The position numbers and the translations under genes were made by a program. The notes under the pieces were generated by a model that worked only from the letters and a program-made list of their open reading frames with translations, ran no database searches and was not told the DNA's origin. A DNA stretch of 64,000 nucleotides from Boswellia sacra (taxonomy: Eukaryota; Streptophyta; Magnoliopsida; Sapindales; Burseraceae). Positions 26,471 through 38,763 of the stretch are shown here, one piece after another; the stretch's first letter is position 1, and each line of letters begins with the position of its first letter. The stretch lies in assembly GCA_013180625.2 (NCBI GenBank), contig SNVD02007156.1, positions 62,001 to 126,000 on the forward strand. Reading direction: 5' to 3'.

Positions 26471-27900
26471 TGCTAATTCAGATTAATCACAAAGTTCCAG
26501 TTCTTGTAGATCAACCACACTTCTAGAACACCAAAACAGTTGTACAAACCAGCTTGAGGACCCTGATTATACATCCAAATAAAAGAAAGGTCATAAAAGA
26601 ACTTGTAAATATTTCTAGTTGGTTATAGCATGAAACAATAAGAAAACTGATGGGGAATTGCATCCCAAAAAATAACCAAGAAAGGGAAAAAAATATATAG
26701 AAGATTAAAGGAGAAAATAATAGAAGGAAGGAAAAATTAGAATGTGTTGGGGAAACTTAATCTTTATTAAAAGATCAACAAAGTTAAAACAACAGAGATC
26801 CAATGGAAGCATTGAACAAGAGATATTAATCCCAAAGCAAAACCAGTCTATAGAAACAACTTGAATCCTTCATCAATTCAGATCCATCCCCATATATATA
26901 TATATATATATTCCTTTAAAGGTGTTTAATGATTCTATACAACAATGCATCAAATTCTATTAAACCAAAAACTAGAGGACCCTAGAATATAATCAATTAA
27001 ATAATAGGAAGATGTGATATTAGACCAACTTTAAGAAACATGCAATCAACTAAATTAAGAGAAAAAATTTGCTAAAATAATCTCAAAACACATATTTCAG
27101 AGATGCATGCGGGATTTGATACGTACTTTGCATATAAAAGGTAAATTAAAAGCATTGCAATAGGGACTCATGCAGATTCCCCAATTAAGCTAGCTCTATA
27201 TATATATATATATGTAGAGCACAAATACCACAAAGTATCAATAATAAGTTATATAATACGTTGGGAATTAAACTTTGATTTATACAACCAGCGCAGGATT
27301 AGAGTCTAATTTTTGTAGCATTTTCCACCTTCTAAGTGGTTGTATATCCTATATAGTTGAAGAGCAAGAATAACAGACACATGCTTTCATTCTCTGCTCG
27401 GTTAAAGTTATTATAACTAATTCATCAGTATAAAAGTACCTGATCCTACCATGGCTAACCCCATCAGAGCTCGCCAACACGACTCCCTGCAAAGTCGTTT
27501 TCCAAATTTCCAGAATCCATCGCTCGACGCTTGCTTAATAAAAAATAGAAAATTAAATTTAAAAGAAAAAAAAGAGCTCGATAAGAATAAAGGATAAATT
27601 TCAAATCTTTATCAGCAATTTTACTATATTTTCCACGTAATTTTGCAGGAAACAAATAAAACATAAGAAAATGTAAGAGAAATTCTTGCTTAAAATGAGA
27701 AAGAGTAAGTTCGCTCGATTTTACCACGAATATCAGATAGTTGTCGTATGTCTCTCTTCTTCTTCCGCTCAATTGGATATTGGCGGCTGTTCTGGCGAAT
27801 TCCGGCGAAGGAAGCGGCGGAGAAGCAAATCGACGGGAGGCAGCGTCGGATTGGCTAGCCTTCACAATCAAGACGGTACAAGCAAGAAATGGTTATCACG
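26471..27900 (-). other. Probable 5' leader of the phosphoesterase gene, with a UTR intron
   Basis: No gene on either strand explains this stretch. On the minus strand a GC-richer leader-like block (about 27880-27726) ends in a good donor (GTG/GTAAAA, exon end 27725), and a good acceptor (ATCAG/GGTCC) begins a second segment at 26562 running to the start codon. That would make an intron of about 1.16 kb in the 5'UTR. The transcription start is not identifiable. (TA)n runs lie at about 26890-26912 and 27199-27212. Confidence 0.45.
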
Positions 27901-27965
27901 TGTAAACTGTTCCTTTATTCTTTCTAGCTACAGGGGCTGCAAACGGCGGCGTTTGCAAGCCCAGT

Positions 27966-28390
27966 AAATTTAAATTTGGGATAATAAATTTGCCCCCGGG
28001 GTTTGGCGAAAATAACGATCATCCCTAACTTTTTTTAATATCACTTGACCCCTTATTAAACTTTAATTAACTGGATGGGGTAAAATCATAAATCTAAATA
28101 TAATTTTATCATGTAGGCATTATAAATATTTTTAAACAATAAAAAGTAAATTAAATATTACAGATTGAAAAACTCTCACACATCAACCCTCCAGCATCGC
28201 AGCGCCTTGCGAGTAGCCCCACCACCATCTTCATGGGAAACTCCTCACCATCATGGACACAGCCAAATCACACCATTACGGCCTCTTTCTAACCATACCA
28301 AGCAACAAGCCACGCAAACAAGCCACTATCCATCTTTACTTTTTAATAACTTAGCAACAATCTATCTCACATAACACATCCCACAACCAT
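27966..28390. mobile_element. Terminus of a TIR element related to the one at 7910
   Basis: From about 27978 the sequence GGGATAATAAATTTGCCCCC and the following ATCATCCC and TGACCCC blocks match the layout of the terminal repeat at 7910-8025. As there, a GC-richer CACC/CTCC segment follows (28165-28370). No opposite terminus was found, so the element is truncated or its other end is too diverged to see. Confidence 0.35.
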
Positions 28391-29368
28391 ACACGATATT
28401 ACACCAATACATCATTCATATAACTTACTAAGAGAGAATAAGAGAGTAGAGAATAATAAGGATGACAATTTAACACCATTGGGTCAGCGACCTCAGATTA
28501 GGTGGAGCAAGACTCATCCCAATGGTAGTTTAAGATAGGTGTGGGTCAAAATTTTGTCGTCGTGATCGAGCAATTCCAGTTCTAGGTCAAGCCTTTAGAC
28601 CCCCTACTCCGCCCTGGTTCACGACATTGCATGTAGGGGTGCTTTTACAAATTTTTAAATATTGAGGATCGAAGGAATTTGAAATTTTAAAATATGTATA
28701 AAATCCTTGTAATGTTATAGTCAATACAAAGAAATTTACAAAACTCCATTTTAATTACAATAGCCTTAATACATTAATATCATTTTAGTTATGTTATAAC
28801 CACAACATAAAATATGTGTATATAATATATTGGTATCATATAACAATAGTACCACGTTAATATTGATTATAAAATATTAAATTACTCCAATAAGATTGAG
28901 TTCAAAATGAATATATACTTCTAATATAATCATTGTATTATATTATCGAAGTGTAAATGAGAATATGGTCAGAATAATATTATAGCCTTAGCCATAATGT
29001 TTTATGGTAGTTAGAAATAATTATTTAAGTTATTAATGTTTAATATAAAGGTATTGTCAATTAATTAGCATATTTTAATCATAGTATTGTTATTAGATTG
29101 ATATTGAATCAACAATATATTATAAAATTATTTAATTGTATTATCAATTATATGAAAGATTGTGAATTGATAAGTTTATAAGTATAATACACTCTAAACA
29201 TCATTATTATAAGTTACATACTTTTTTTATTTATATGTTGGCTTAATAATCTTATATTATCTAGTATAGACGTTTATTTCTTTAAAGCTTTGATTTTTAA
29301 TGGATGTTGGATTGTTAGATTTGGTTATTAAATATTTAAAGATATGTATCCTATATGTATTATTATTT
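28391..29368. other. Intergenic, no gene; possible hAT-like remnant at its left end
   Basis: The block 28460-28640 begins GGATGACAATTTAACACC, reminiscent of hAT termini, and is GC-richer than its surroundings. No matching end was found. The remainder is AT-rich with no gene. Confidence 0.3.
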
Positions 29369-29544
29369 GAGTAATACTAGACTCACAACATTCATATAAC
29401 ATATATTTTACAACATAATATGACAGTCTACATGACCAAAATGGATTAGAGAAATTACATCTCTAATAGAATTCTATCACTTTAGGTTGTCACGTTATAT
29501 TATAAAATATATGTTGTACAAATATTATAAGTCTAGAATTATTG
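29369..29544. mobile_element. MITE with 9-bp target duplication
   Basis: This is a 176-bp element with long terminal inverted repeats. The left end is GAGTAATACTAGACTCACAA; the right end on the minus strand is CAATAATTCTAGACTTATAA. Similarity continues for about 55 bp through ACATATATTTTA. TTATTATTT stands on both sides (29360-29368 and 29545-29553), a 9-bp duplication as made by Mutator-type transposition, though its low complexity means chance cannot be fully excluded. No coding capacity. Confidence 0.7.
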
Positions 29545-29880
29545 TTATTATTTTTGTAATTTTAGATAGATTAAGAATAAATTAGTGTGACTATTATTTT
29601 AAAACTTTCTATATGCGTGAATTATTTCTTTTCCAAAAAGAAAAACAGATTGAATATAATTTTGTATTAGTTGTAAATCTAATAATGGTTATAGGATATT
29701 GGTATACGTACGTAGCTGTTGAAATGCATGGATGAATTTGCATTAATTTTAGGTATTTTCTTAAGTTCTGATGAATGATGGTGTTTGCTATCGGATTCGT
29801 TTGATGTATGTTTCCATGGTTTTTAAACTGACTAGAAATTTTGTTTATATAATTATTAAATAGTTGTTAGTTATATGTAA

Positions 29881-29907
<27 letters not shown>
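29881..29907. repeat. (AT)n microsatellite
   Basis: About thirteen AT units in intergenic DNA. Confidence 0.95.
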
Positions 29908-29912
<5 letters not shown>

Positions 29913-30084
29913 AGATTAATATGAGATTAATAAAAAATTGAAAATGATAGGGCAGGGCGAGTTTGGACATGCTCTGCTCGTGGCTTCTCCCCCCTCTCTG
30001 CAACTCCTCTCACGCCAAATACTTGTACATCGAACACCTAGTCAGCCACCAATTCAAACACTACCACCACCTAGCCCGCCACAC

Positions 30085-30092
30085 TGAATATA
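30085..30092. repeat. Left target-site duplication of the Ulp1-MULE
   Basis: TGAATATA lies immediately before the left terminal GG. The counterpart at 38889-38896 is TAAATATA, seven of eight identical. The lengths are consistent with the 8-11 bp duplications of Mutator-type elements. Confidence 0.6.
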
Positions 30093-30217
30093 GGAAAAAT
30101 TAAAAAATAGACAAAATTAGGAGTTTAAAAAAAATATATAGACACGTCTTGAAAAATTTTGATTGCATAGACATTTTCTTCGTGAAATAACTAAAATACC
30201 CTTTGAAATTCAAATTA
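30093..30217 (+). repeat. Left terminal inverted repeat of the Ulp1-MULE
   Basis: It starts GGAAAAATTAAAAAATAGAC and shares with the right end the blocks AAAATTAGG, ATATAGACACGT, AATTTTGATTGCATAGACA and TTTGAAAT. Similarity fades beyond about 125 bp. The GGAAAATT...AAATAG start is common for plant MULE termini. Confidence 0.85.
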
Positions 30218-30749
30218 TTCATAAACTCTTCATTTTCCCCTTCCCTCCACTTACCTCTTTTATTTCCATAATCATGTCCTATTTCCATAACCTTTTGTTG
30301 TTATCCAACCTTCAATACCCATCGACACCATCCGAAACGCAGCAAGAGGAACGAGGAACGACCATCCTTTGAGGATAGAAGCAAGAGGACGCAAAGAGAA
30401 GCAAAAGCATTCAGTTCGGGTAAGTTACTTCATCGGTTTTTTCCTTTTTTGAATTTTTTTTTACTTGTTTTCTTGATCGTTTGAAGTGATAATTGTCTTA
30501 TAAAGAATGAAAATGACGTTTATATTAGGCATAATCAGAAGGAATAAAGATGTAAATAAGAAATTTACACATTTGAATTAATTAAGGATTTGGGCTAGAT
30601 TTTCGGGATTTTGAATTTGGGATTTGAGTTTCGGAACAATTTTTGTACTTATTCTATGTTTGTGGGGCTAAATGAAATGTTGTTAGGTCGATTTTCTGGT
30701 TTGATGTGTGTAAAAATGGTGAAAAACGACGCGTTTCATCGCGACGAAA

Positions 30750-31400
30750 ACGATAGCCAGTGTCGGTCTTCACTCGACACTTGACATAACGTGTCGAATC
30801 CTATCGGATGCATGAACCGACACTCGACATCAGGGCATTTTCAAAGACATCGAGTGTCAATTTTGTGTAAATCGACATGTTGATGTATCAAACCATGTCT
30901 CCAACACTCGACACCGTTGTAATTGGGAATGTCGAGTGTCAGTTTTATGTAAAATGCCCTGATGGTGAGTGTCAGTTCATCCATCCGACAGGACTCGACA
31001 CGTGTCTTCAATGAACCTATTTTCACTTTCATCGAGTGTCGGTTTCATGTAAACCGACATATGGTGTACCAAAACCATGTCTTTGACACTCGATGACATG
31101 TAATTATGGAGTATTTCATGTCGTCGAGTGTCAGTTTCATGGGCTTTAGATGCCGTTGTCGGTTAACATGTAACTGACAATCTATGAAAGTGAAAACAAT
31201 TGCATCGAGTGTCGGATACATCAACCAAAGAGTATACAATGTCAGATTCTAAATCCGACACTCGACTAGGCCGACATCCAACACGGTCGTATTATCGGAT
31301 GTCCGACATAGCGTATGTCGGTTGGAGGAATCCGACAAAAGTTTCATCGGACACTCGATGGATTTCATCGAGCGTCAGTTTTTGAGTTCGAGCTTTATCG
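30750..31400. repeat. Left subterminal array of the CGAGTGTC motif
   Basis: At least eleven copies of TCGAGTGTC or its complement GACACTCGA occur in about 650 bp, in both orientations and with irregular spacing (for example near 30775, 30824, 30846, 30905, 30931, 31031, 31085, 31124, 31204, 31258, 31350). Many are extended to TCGAGTGTCGG or TCGAGTGTCAG and followed by TTT. Intervening copies of CCGACAT and GTCGGTT suggest a composite unit. Clustered subterminal motifs in DNA transposons are usually transposase-binding sites; that role is inferred here. Confidence 0.85.
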
Positions 31401-31507
31401 AGCGGCTCATCTTCCGTCAAGTTGTGTTGAGCGTTTTGACAGATTGCTTGTTTTAGCTTTGTTTTTTGCCTTTTTCCATCATATTTAATTATCATGTACT
31501 TTTTTTT

Positions 31508-34500
31508 TACAGGTTGAAGCAAATGGCAAATGAATTTGGACTCTCCTTCACCCTGAAGACTCCGTATGGTGAGCACTACATACGATTATCACAAACTTAG
31601 CAAGTTTGGACTATATAGAATAGATTCGCGTAAACTTGAATGAGAGGCAACAAAATATGTTTCGTAATACATGTTTGGGGTTTCTCCTAGACATTTGGGA
31701 GCTGTCCTTTCCGTCTCAGTTGGTGTACAATGTGCTTGAGTGGGAGATTAACACAGTGGGGTATGATGAAGAGATGTGGTTCCTTATTGAAGGTAAAAAT
31801 ATATGTTTGAACTATAATGTAGTTAAATAATTTTATTTTTTATCATTTAATGGTTGTAGTTATGCTTTTTTTTTACCATTATTGGCATCTTATGTTTTTT
31901 TTTCTTCTTTCCAGGAAGACTAATTCATTTTTCTGCCCACGAGTTCGGTTTGGTTATCAGTTTGAGATTTGCTACCCCCGTGCTACCAATACCGAATGTC
32001 TTGAATCCGTGCCATTTGTTGGATACGTACTTCGAGGCCAAGGACATGAAGCTCATTCATTTCTATCCGAGACTTCGGGTATTAAATGTGTCAGCTATGC
32101 CAGAAGAGGATGTTGTAAAGCTGGCCTTGTATTATATGCTCAAGTGATTTTTCATAGGACAAGATTGACACCGATATGTCTCCCGTAAGTGGTTGAATTT
32201 TATCAACACATTGGATAGTTTTAACAATTATTCATAGGGTTCGGTATCTTATGATAAGACACTTAAAGGGATGAAAAAAGCTTTGGATGGGAGGTTGGAA
32301 AAGTATAAGAAAAGTGTCCCTATGCTATTCAGGTACATAATGAAAAACAAATATTGGAAGTGTTTATTAGTTTCTTTCAATTACATTTTTAAATACCTAT
32401 TGTCACTAAAAAAACACTTATATTATTAAGGTTTGGTTGTACGAGGCCATGTCGTACATTAGCGGGACATATAGGCGAGCAGATGGGGTGTTTGCGGAGA
32501 GAACACCGCGCCCATTGAAGTGGGAGACACAAAAAACCCCGTCAGAGGACGTCGTCAAACGCAATGTCATATTGGTTAGGAGGCGGGTATGTCAGGTTCC
32601 ATTGTTTATTTTTCCTGTTTTCGGTCACAGCGAATCACTGTTTAATTTAATGGCTCATTTGTTAATGTAGGCTCGTCCACTCGTCATTTTGGAGCCATCT
32701 GAGGCGGAGTAGAGGACAGATTGGTATATTAGGCTTGCTACAGTAGTTGGCATCCGGAGTGGTGCACATGTAGTATGGGTAGCATCGTGGATGCTCCTTT
32801 ATTGCCTGATGAGAGGATTGAGCCAATTCCGATAGGGGATCCATCAGCTCCACCTCTTCCTGGTCAGAGTTCAATTATTAGACCTGGTCAGAGTTCTCCT
32901 ATTAGACCTATGGTGGGGCCAGTCATCGACACAGTCAGTCCTGCAAATGATCATGTGCGGTCTCCGTCGTCGGCTTCCCATGTTAGTCCTACACCTCCAG
33001 CATACAAGGGTTATGGTCAGAAGGATCCATCAAGAACTCATACCGTTGGACATAGCTCCGTCGATAAACCTGATGTAGTCATGGATACAGCCGGTCCCCC
33101 CATCAGTCCTATACCTACCACGTTCGACAATTATGGTCCTGTAAGCTATTCGACTCCCCCTTCGGGTCGCGCGACTACCTACTATGACATTTCCCCTCCT
33201 GTACAGGATGTCCCTTCCAGCTTGAAGGTATATAATGAAAATTTACATTCGTATACTTTTTCATTTACAGTGCCATTTGTTGGTTTGTCATAGTGATTGT
33301 GAATAATAATATGCAGGCGCAGCCATTCCATGATGGGTTCAAGAGCACAATTTTGCGCGAGCTTGTTGGACTCTGGGAGGAGATATCAATGTTACAAGTG
33401 GAGAACAAGGACATGCGGGAAGAGATAGTACTTCTGCATGAGGCTGTTGTGCTACTGGGTAGCCATTTTGGATACTCTACCACGGTACGTCACACAAGTT
33501 AATAAAGAGAGTGAGGTTGAGCCACATGAGAAAGCCATTGACGTTCCACATGTATAGCCAAAGGCCCCGGTTGTTCAGCCGGTAGAGTGTCCCGTTATTT
33601 AGCCTGCAGAGGAGCCCACTTTGTAGCCTAGCGAGCACGTGACACAGGATATAGACAATGTATCCCGTGGCATCATGTGGACTCGGGTTTCACTATTTAA
33701 CCGACATGTCCCCATACCAGTTGCTGATCGCATTAGCTTTGATATGTGGATGACTGACGAGTCGGGCGATATTGATTTAGGCGTCTGTGTAGCTGGTCGT
33801 GAGTTATTCAAGACGTTGACCATGCCAGCCGAGTGGCCTGCATCTTAAGTTTGTTTCACTCCTTGTCATCTCCTCCTGAACAATATACTATTGTATTATT
33901 TATTGATTACTATTACTATATGCAGTATATTGACAGCTACTTATGGACGTTACACTATAGAGCTCGCAATATGGGCGTAGGTGTTGTCCAGAGTTCTGCT
34001 TTCCTGGACACCACTTTCTGGGTAGATATTTGTAAAACATGTTAAATTACAGTTAATTTTGTGATTCCATCACTGTGCTTGCTCGAGAGTTAGCTAACCA
34101 CACTCATGAAATTGTAGTTAAAAGTGCAATCGTCATGGACACTATTCTCGGACAGACTGGATGATATTAACTGGGTGAACGAGTCAAATATTGTCCAGTT
34201 TATCCTTAGGGAGATGCCCCTCGTTGGACGACCATGGGTCGATATGGACAGGGTGAGTCCATTTACATTCAGTGTGTTAGTATGTGCTGTTTTAATCAAA
34301 ATGTTGTCATTGATTTCCATGATGTCAATTTTCTTTTCAGCTCTAAGTCTTTGTTAACATCGGCAGTGAACATTGGGTGGCAGCCGAGGTGGATTTGAAT
34401 CACCGTGTCGTAGTCATTTATGACTCGTATGTTACGTACAATTCCATAGACACAGTGAGAGATACAGTCTGGTGCCTGGTAGAGCTGATATCACGTATGG

Positions 34501-34856
34501 TGTCAATGGATGTTTACGGTCTTCCTGACTACCCCGCAACCCCGTATGACATTGAGCGCATCAAGGATTCGTCCGAGGTACCACAGCAGGAGACTGGGGG
34601 AGGAGCATGCGGCGTGTATTGTCTGAAGTTCATGGAGTTCTTAGCGAGGGGCGTTCCATTGGCGGACATTAAGGGATTCATGGACGAGACACATCTAGAA
34701 AAAATGGTGTTACAGGTTTGGGTTTATCGCTTTCTTCCACAGGTGGAGGAGGCCGTCCGGCCACCACAAAGCCTGCCGATGTTACAGCCACCATAGGGCC
34801 TGTCGATGTTGTGCCAGCGAATGTTAAGCGGCAGCCCAGCATGACTCTACCATGAT
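31508..34856 (+). pseudogene. DUF1985 / Ulp1-type cysteine protease gene of the MULE
   Basis: The exon pieces follow the order of plant transposon-borne Ulp1 genes. They are a start region with MANEFGLSF (31522 on); a DUF1985-like part with RQQNMF, SFPSQLVYNVLEWEI and FSAHEFGLVISLRF (31640-32150); a KWETQKTP segment (about 32520); a proline-rich hinge (32775-33240); a coiled coil (33300-33485); and the peptidase C48 core (33630-34796). The core keeps the catalytic order His in GSEHW (34371), Asp in VIYDS (34422), Gln in PQQ (about 34582) and Cys in GACGVY (34608). Lesions include TAG at about 32711, a frame change near 32770 and TAA just after the acceptor at 34340, where a Tyr codon is expected. 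The family removes SUMO-like modifiers; the function within a transposon is unknown. It could still be spliced around some lesions. Confidence 0.75.
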
Positions 34857-34904
34857 TTGGTGCCATGCATGGTAGACGTTTTGTCCCATTATTTTTTCCT
34901 ACAT

Positions 34905-35390
34905 ATTACACATTTTTTGTAGTGATACACATTTTTTGTATATTTACAAATTTTTGTATAGTTACACCATTTTGTATATTTACACATTTTTGTATAGTTA
35001 TACATTTTGTTTACTAGCACCTTTTTTTTTCATATATAGGGGTACATACTTGCATAGTCAAGTGAAAAGGTCAGTACGAGAAAATGTAAATACATTTTTA
35101 CCCTGATTTATTGGTATATACATGTACGTCGTCAAATAGTACTCATACATGAATGTTTTGTACCTTGACAAAGCACATAAATTCGTGTTTCATACATGAA
35201 TGTTTAATTTCTTTTCAGCATATAAATTCGTGTTTAATACATAAATGTTTTATACACTGACGAAGCACATAAATGAATGTTTAATACATGAATGTTTTAT
35301 ACATTGACGAAGCACATAAATAAATGTTTCATACATGAATGTTTTATACATTGACAAGAGCACATAAATGAAAGTTTATTCATTTGAACT
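34905..35390. repeat. Tandem repeats between the two convergent MULE genes
   Basis: 34910-35010 holds several copies of a 20-bp TACACATTTTTGTATAGT-like unit. 35160-35380 holds about four copies of a 47-bp unit containing GACGAAGCACATAAATGAAT, the third and fourth being cleanest. This is the 3' spacer between the protease and the transposase genes. Confidence 0.8.
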
Positions 35391-35449
35391 AGCCTCTAAT
35401 GGAATAAAATAAATACACTACATCGCTTAACAAAAAATATTACATAGAG

Positions 35450-38309
35450 AAAAATACCCGTTGCATACATTTGGCAGACATCATCCCCTATCACGTCGCG
35501 CCCCAGCAACAACATTACGTGAAACTGGGTTTCGGCAAGTCTGATGATTATGCCCGGAATTTCCACACCGCTTGTAATTTCAAGACGAGCTAGACTCACC
35601 AACAGAAGGGATTCGTTTTCTTTGAGGACGACCAGCTGGTCTCCTCATTACTGACGGTAGGACCACTCTGCTGCGTACCTCCTTAGGAACTATCCAATCC
35701 TCACTAACTCCAACAGAAACAACTAGCATAGCATATGCATGTAGTATTGTTTCAGTTGTATAGCAATAGACACAATAATCATGGCACGTCAATAGGTTCA
35801 TACGTTTGCAAACAGTTAATACATATGCACACAGAAGCTGGTCAAGATCAAACACCCTGCACGTGTATGTCAACGACGTTGACACGATCGTTGCCTCTCA
35901 CCTCGTACATAGTAGGAGAGATACCACTAACCCTCATACGTTCACCCTCCTTCAAACGCTCCTCCATCAACTTGTTAGCCCACAATGAGAGATATAATTC
36001 TGAGTTAGCAAATAACTCTCGACGCTCATAGAACCATTACTATAAGTTTGCCCGGTAATAATCTGCTAACAATGTAATCGAAAGGAATCGCACATGTCGC
36101 AAGTAGCTGTTCATCAGCTCAGCTATATTTGTTGTCATGATGTTGTACCGTCGGCCATGAAACTATGAACGTGCCCATTTATCGACTCTAATCTCTTGAA
36201 GATAAATTGTGGCTGCAGGCATATGCGATTCAATTTGCCACATATGATAGTTGAAATCAGCACAGTGATATGTCCTTGTAGCTCTGAAGTATATATCCAA
36301 CAAAGTCTTATCATTGAAAGTGGCCTTCAAATTTTCTCTCAGATGATGAGCACACAATCCATGCAGTGCATGAGGAAAAACTTTTACAATAGCTCGTTCA
36401 ATGCTAAGATGACAGTCAGAAATGAAAACAAGATCTCAGACATTTCGTACTACATGATCACGCAACTGTCTCATAAACCAATTCTACGAGTCATTATTTT
36501 CAGAATACCCAACTCCAAATGCCAATAGGTATATTTATTTATTTTTATCCATACAAGAAGTGAAAAATATTGTACATCTATGTTTCCCTTTCAGAAAAGA
36601 TCCATCAATTATAATAATTGGCCTAATTGATTATGTAAATCCAGCAATAGAGGCCCCCATACTCATGAAAAAGTATCTGAAATGGTTATTGTCATCAGTT
36701 TCTAAAGTCATTTTGGTCCTCGGGTTTGCTTTCTCAATCATGTACATGTACTGGGGGAATAGTGTGAATGATTCCTCATGAGATCCGTGAAGTTCTTGCA
36801 AAGCTGCCTCCTTTGCCCTCCATGCCTTGTTGTATGTGATATTAACACCCAATAACTCTTGAACATCAAACATAATATCCTTCGGACAATATATTCTCAA
36901 TGTCTTAACGAATTCGCTCATAATATGTTTGCCAATGACATGTGTAGTTGCCTGTTTGTGTTTTGGGTGAAGTCTGGCTCCAGAGCATGTGTGATGGTTC
37001 TTATACTTTTTCACTTGGAAGAAATGTGAATCGGCTACCTTTGTGGCACGTAAACGCCATTTACAAGATTCAGTACGACATACAACCTCAAAACTTGTTG
37101 CGTTGAAGTTCCTCACCTTGAATTGAAAGTTGCATCTTAATGCCAAATTTGATAACTTCTCACGAAGCTTGGTTTTGCTGTTAAACATCTACCCAACTGC
37201 AACCTCAATCCCATCAACTACAAACGATGAAGCATCATCTTCAACTGTGGATGATGAATGCAAAATAGGCGGCATCCATCTAAATGTGTTAGCCTGACAG
37301 TTGTCATTTTCAGAGCCCAAATTAGCTTCTTGATATATAGAATTTTCATCCATTCTCGGCTCATTATTCAACACCGAATCTTGTTGATGTCCGTATAGTG
37401 GAAGAGTAGGTGCGGAGCGAATTGGAGAAGGAATGGTAAATGGTGCATCCTGATTCACATCATTTAAGATATCTGTCTGTTCATCATTATCAAAATATGA
37501 ATCATCTACATCCTGCCCATCAACAATAAAATCATTCAAACCCTCACTTAAATCTTCAATACGAATAGTGCAATCATCATTCTCATCGTCACCATGCTCA
37601 CTAACATCATCACTACCATCATCATAATCTTCATCACCACCATCGTCATCATTAACATCATCACTAGCATTATTAACATCAATATTACCTAAACTCTCAA
37701 ACTCTCTAATGCTATCGAGATGACATACTAATCTCAATGGCATCAACGAGGGCACCCATTCTTCATTTTCACCTAACGCCCCAACTGATTCATGCCCTAC
37801 ATGTCCTAAATATTGCTCAAACTCAATGCCAATGTCATCATTTAATTGTGGTTGTGCACAAACAGCAGTGGACTCACTTAATTGGTTGCTTCCACTTGCT
37901 GAGCGAAACAAAGAGGGATGAGAAGATCTTTATCGCCTTCGTACTGCATCAGATCCCGACCTCTGTCTTTGCTTCTCCCTATCTTCAACTTTGACAATTA
38001 ATGGTGTATATGACTGTTGGTCCTCCAAACAATATTGTATAAAAAAACAAACATCTTTGTCAGTCTCAATAAGAGTCGGCATTGGCGGAACACCCTTAAA
38101 AGCAAATTGAACCTCTAAACTCATGTTATACTTACGAAGATCCCAACCATTTCAGTACTAATACAGTCAACCAACTCATTATAGGTAGCACACCTACAAA
38201 TTGTCAATGGCTTGGCCCTCTCGACGGTGTACAAATAACCACCATTTTCTTGCATAATCCAAGAACCATTGTATAGAATAAGTATGCATAAAGTTTCCAT
38301 ATCCTGCAT
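35450..38309 (-). pseudogene. MuDR-type transposase of the Ulp1-MULE, decayed
   Basis: Read on the minus strand: N-terminal region (38309-37930), a long acidic linker (37911-37192) and a MuDR DNA-binding domain with SCKWRLRATK and HHTCSGARLHPKH (from 37188). The DDE domain has IDGSFLKGK (about 36605) and ISDCHLS (about 36410), then HGLCAHHL and NIAELMNSYL. A SWIM-like LDQLLCAYVL (about 35840) and an eroded zinc knuckle (RCGNSGHNHQTC, about 35555) close the protein. Stops interrupt it at 37930, 37189, 36631 and at several later codons (after KNK, NDS, NV, WARS, RANL). Frame shifts occur near 38124 and 35865. The SWIM histidine is replaced by Tyr and the first knuckle Cys by Tyr. Most stops fit single C-to-T or G-to-A changes (Gln, Trp or Arg codons). 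It is inactive. Confidence 0.88.
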
Positions 38310-38399
38310 GATAGAGACATATCATATAAGGTCCGTGGATAAAAAATCCTTACGAAATTGCTTAAATAGGTCACAAAAATGACAATTCTGCCCAAAAGC

Positions 38400-38600
38400 T
38401 CAACATATCTTGACGGAATACGCTCGACGCTCGACACTCGACACACTAACTTGACAAAATACACATCCGACAACCGACACATTCAACATTCCACTCAACG
38501 CACTAACTCGACACAATCTCTTGACACTCGACATGACCCCTCGACATGTCGAGAGTCGGTCTTATATATCCGACACATCGAGCAATGTCACTCGATAAAT
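38400..38600. repeat. Right subterminal array of the same motif
   Basis: CGACACTCGACA-type copies occur near 38425-38445, 38520-38535 and 38545-38560, together with CCGACA and CTCGACA variants, mirroring the longer left array. The array lies just upstream of the transposase start, between it and the right terminal repeat, so it may also include the transposase promoter. Confidence 0.75.
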
Positions 38601-38763
38601 CGTGTCTTCTTCCCTCTCGACTGCGATACCAGATTTTCTCAACGATTGGTAATTTTTAGTAAATTTTGGCAAAAATCGCACTATCTCTAAGTTTGTTGAA
38701 GAGTGTTTCAGACAATGGAGGATGAATGTTTGACGATGTTTCTTTCTTTCTTCTTTCTTTTCA

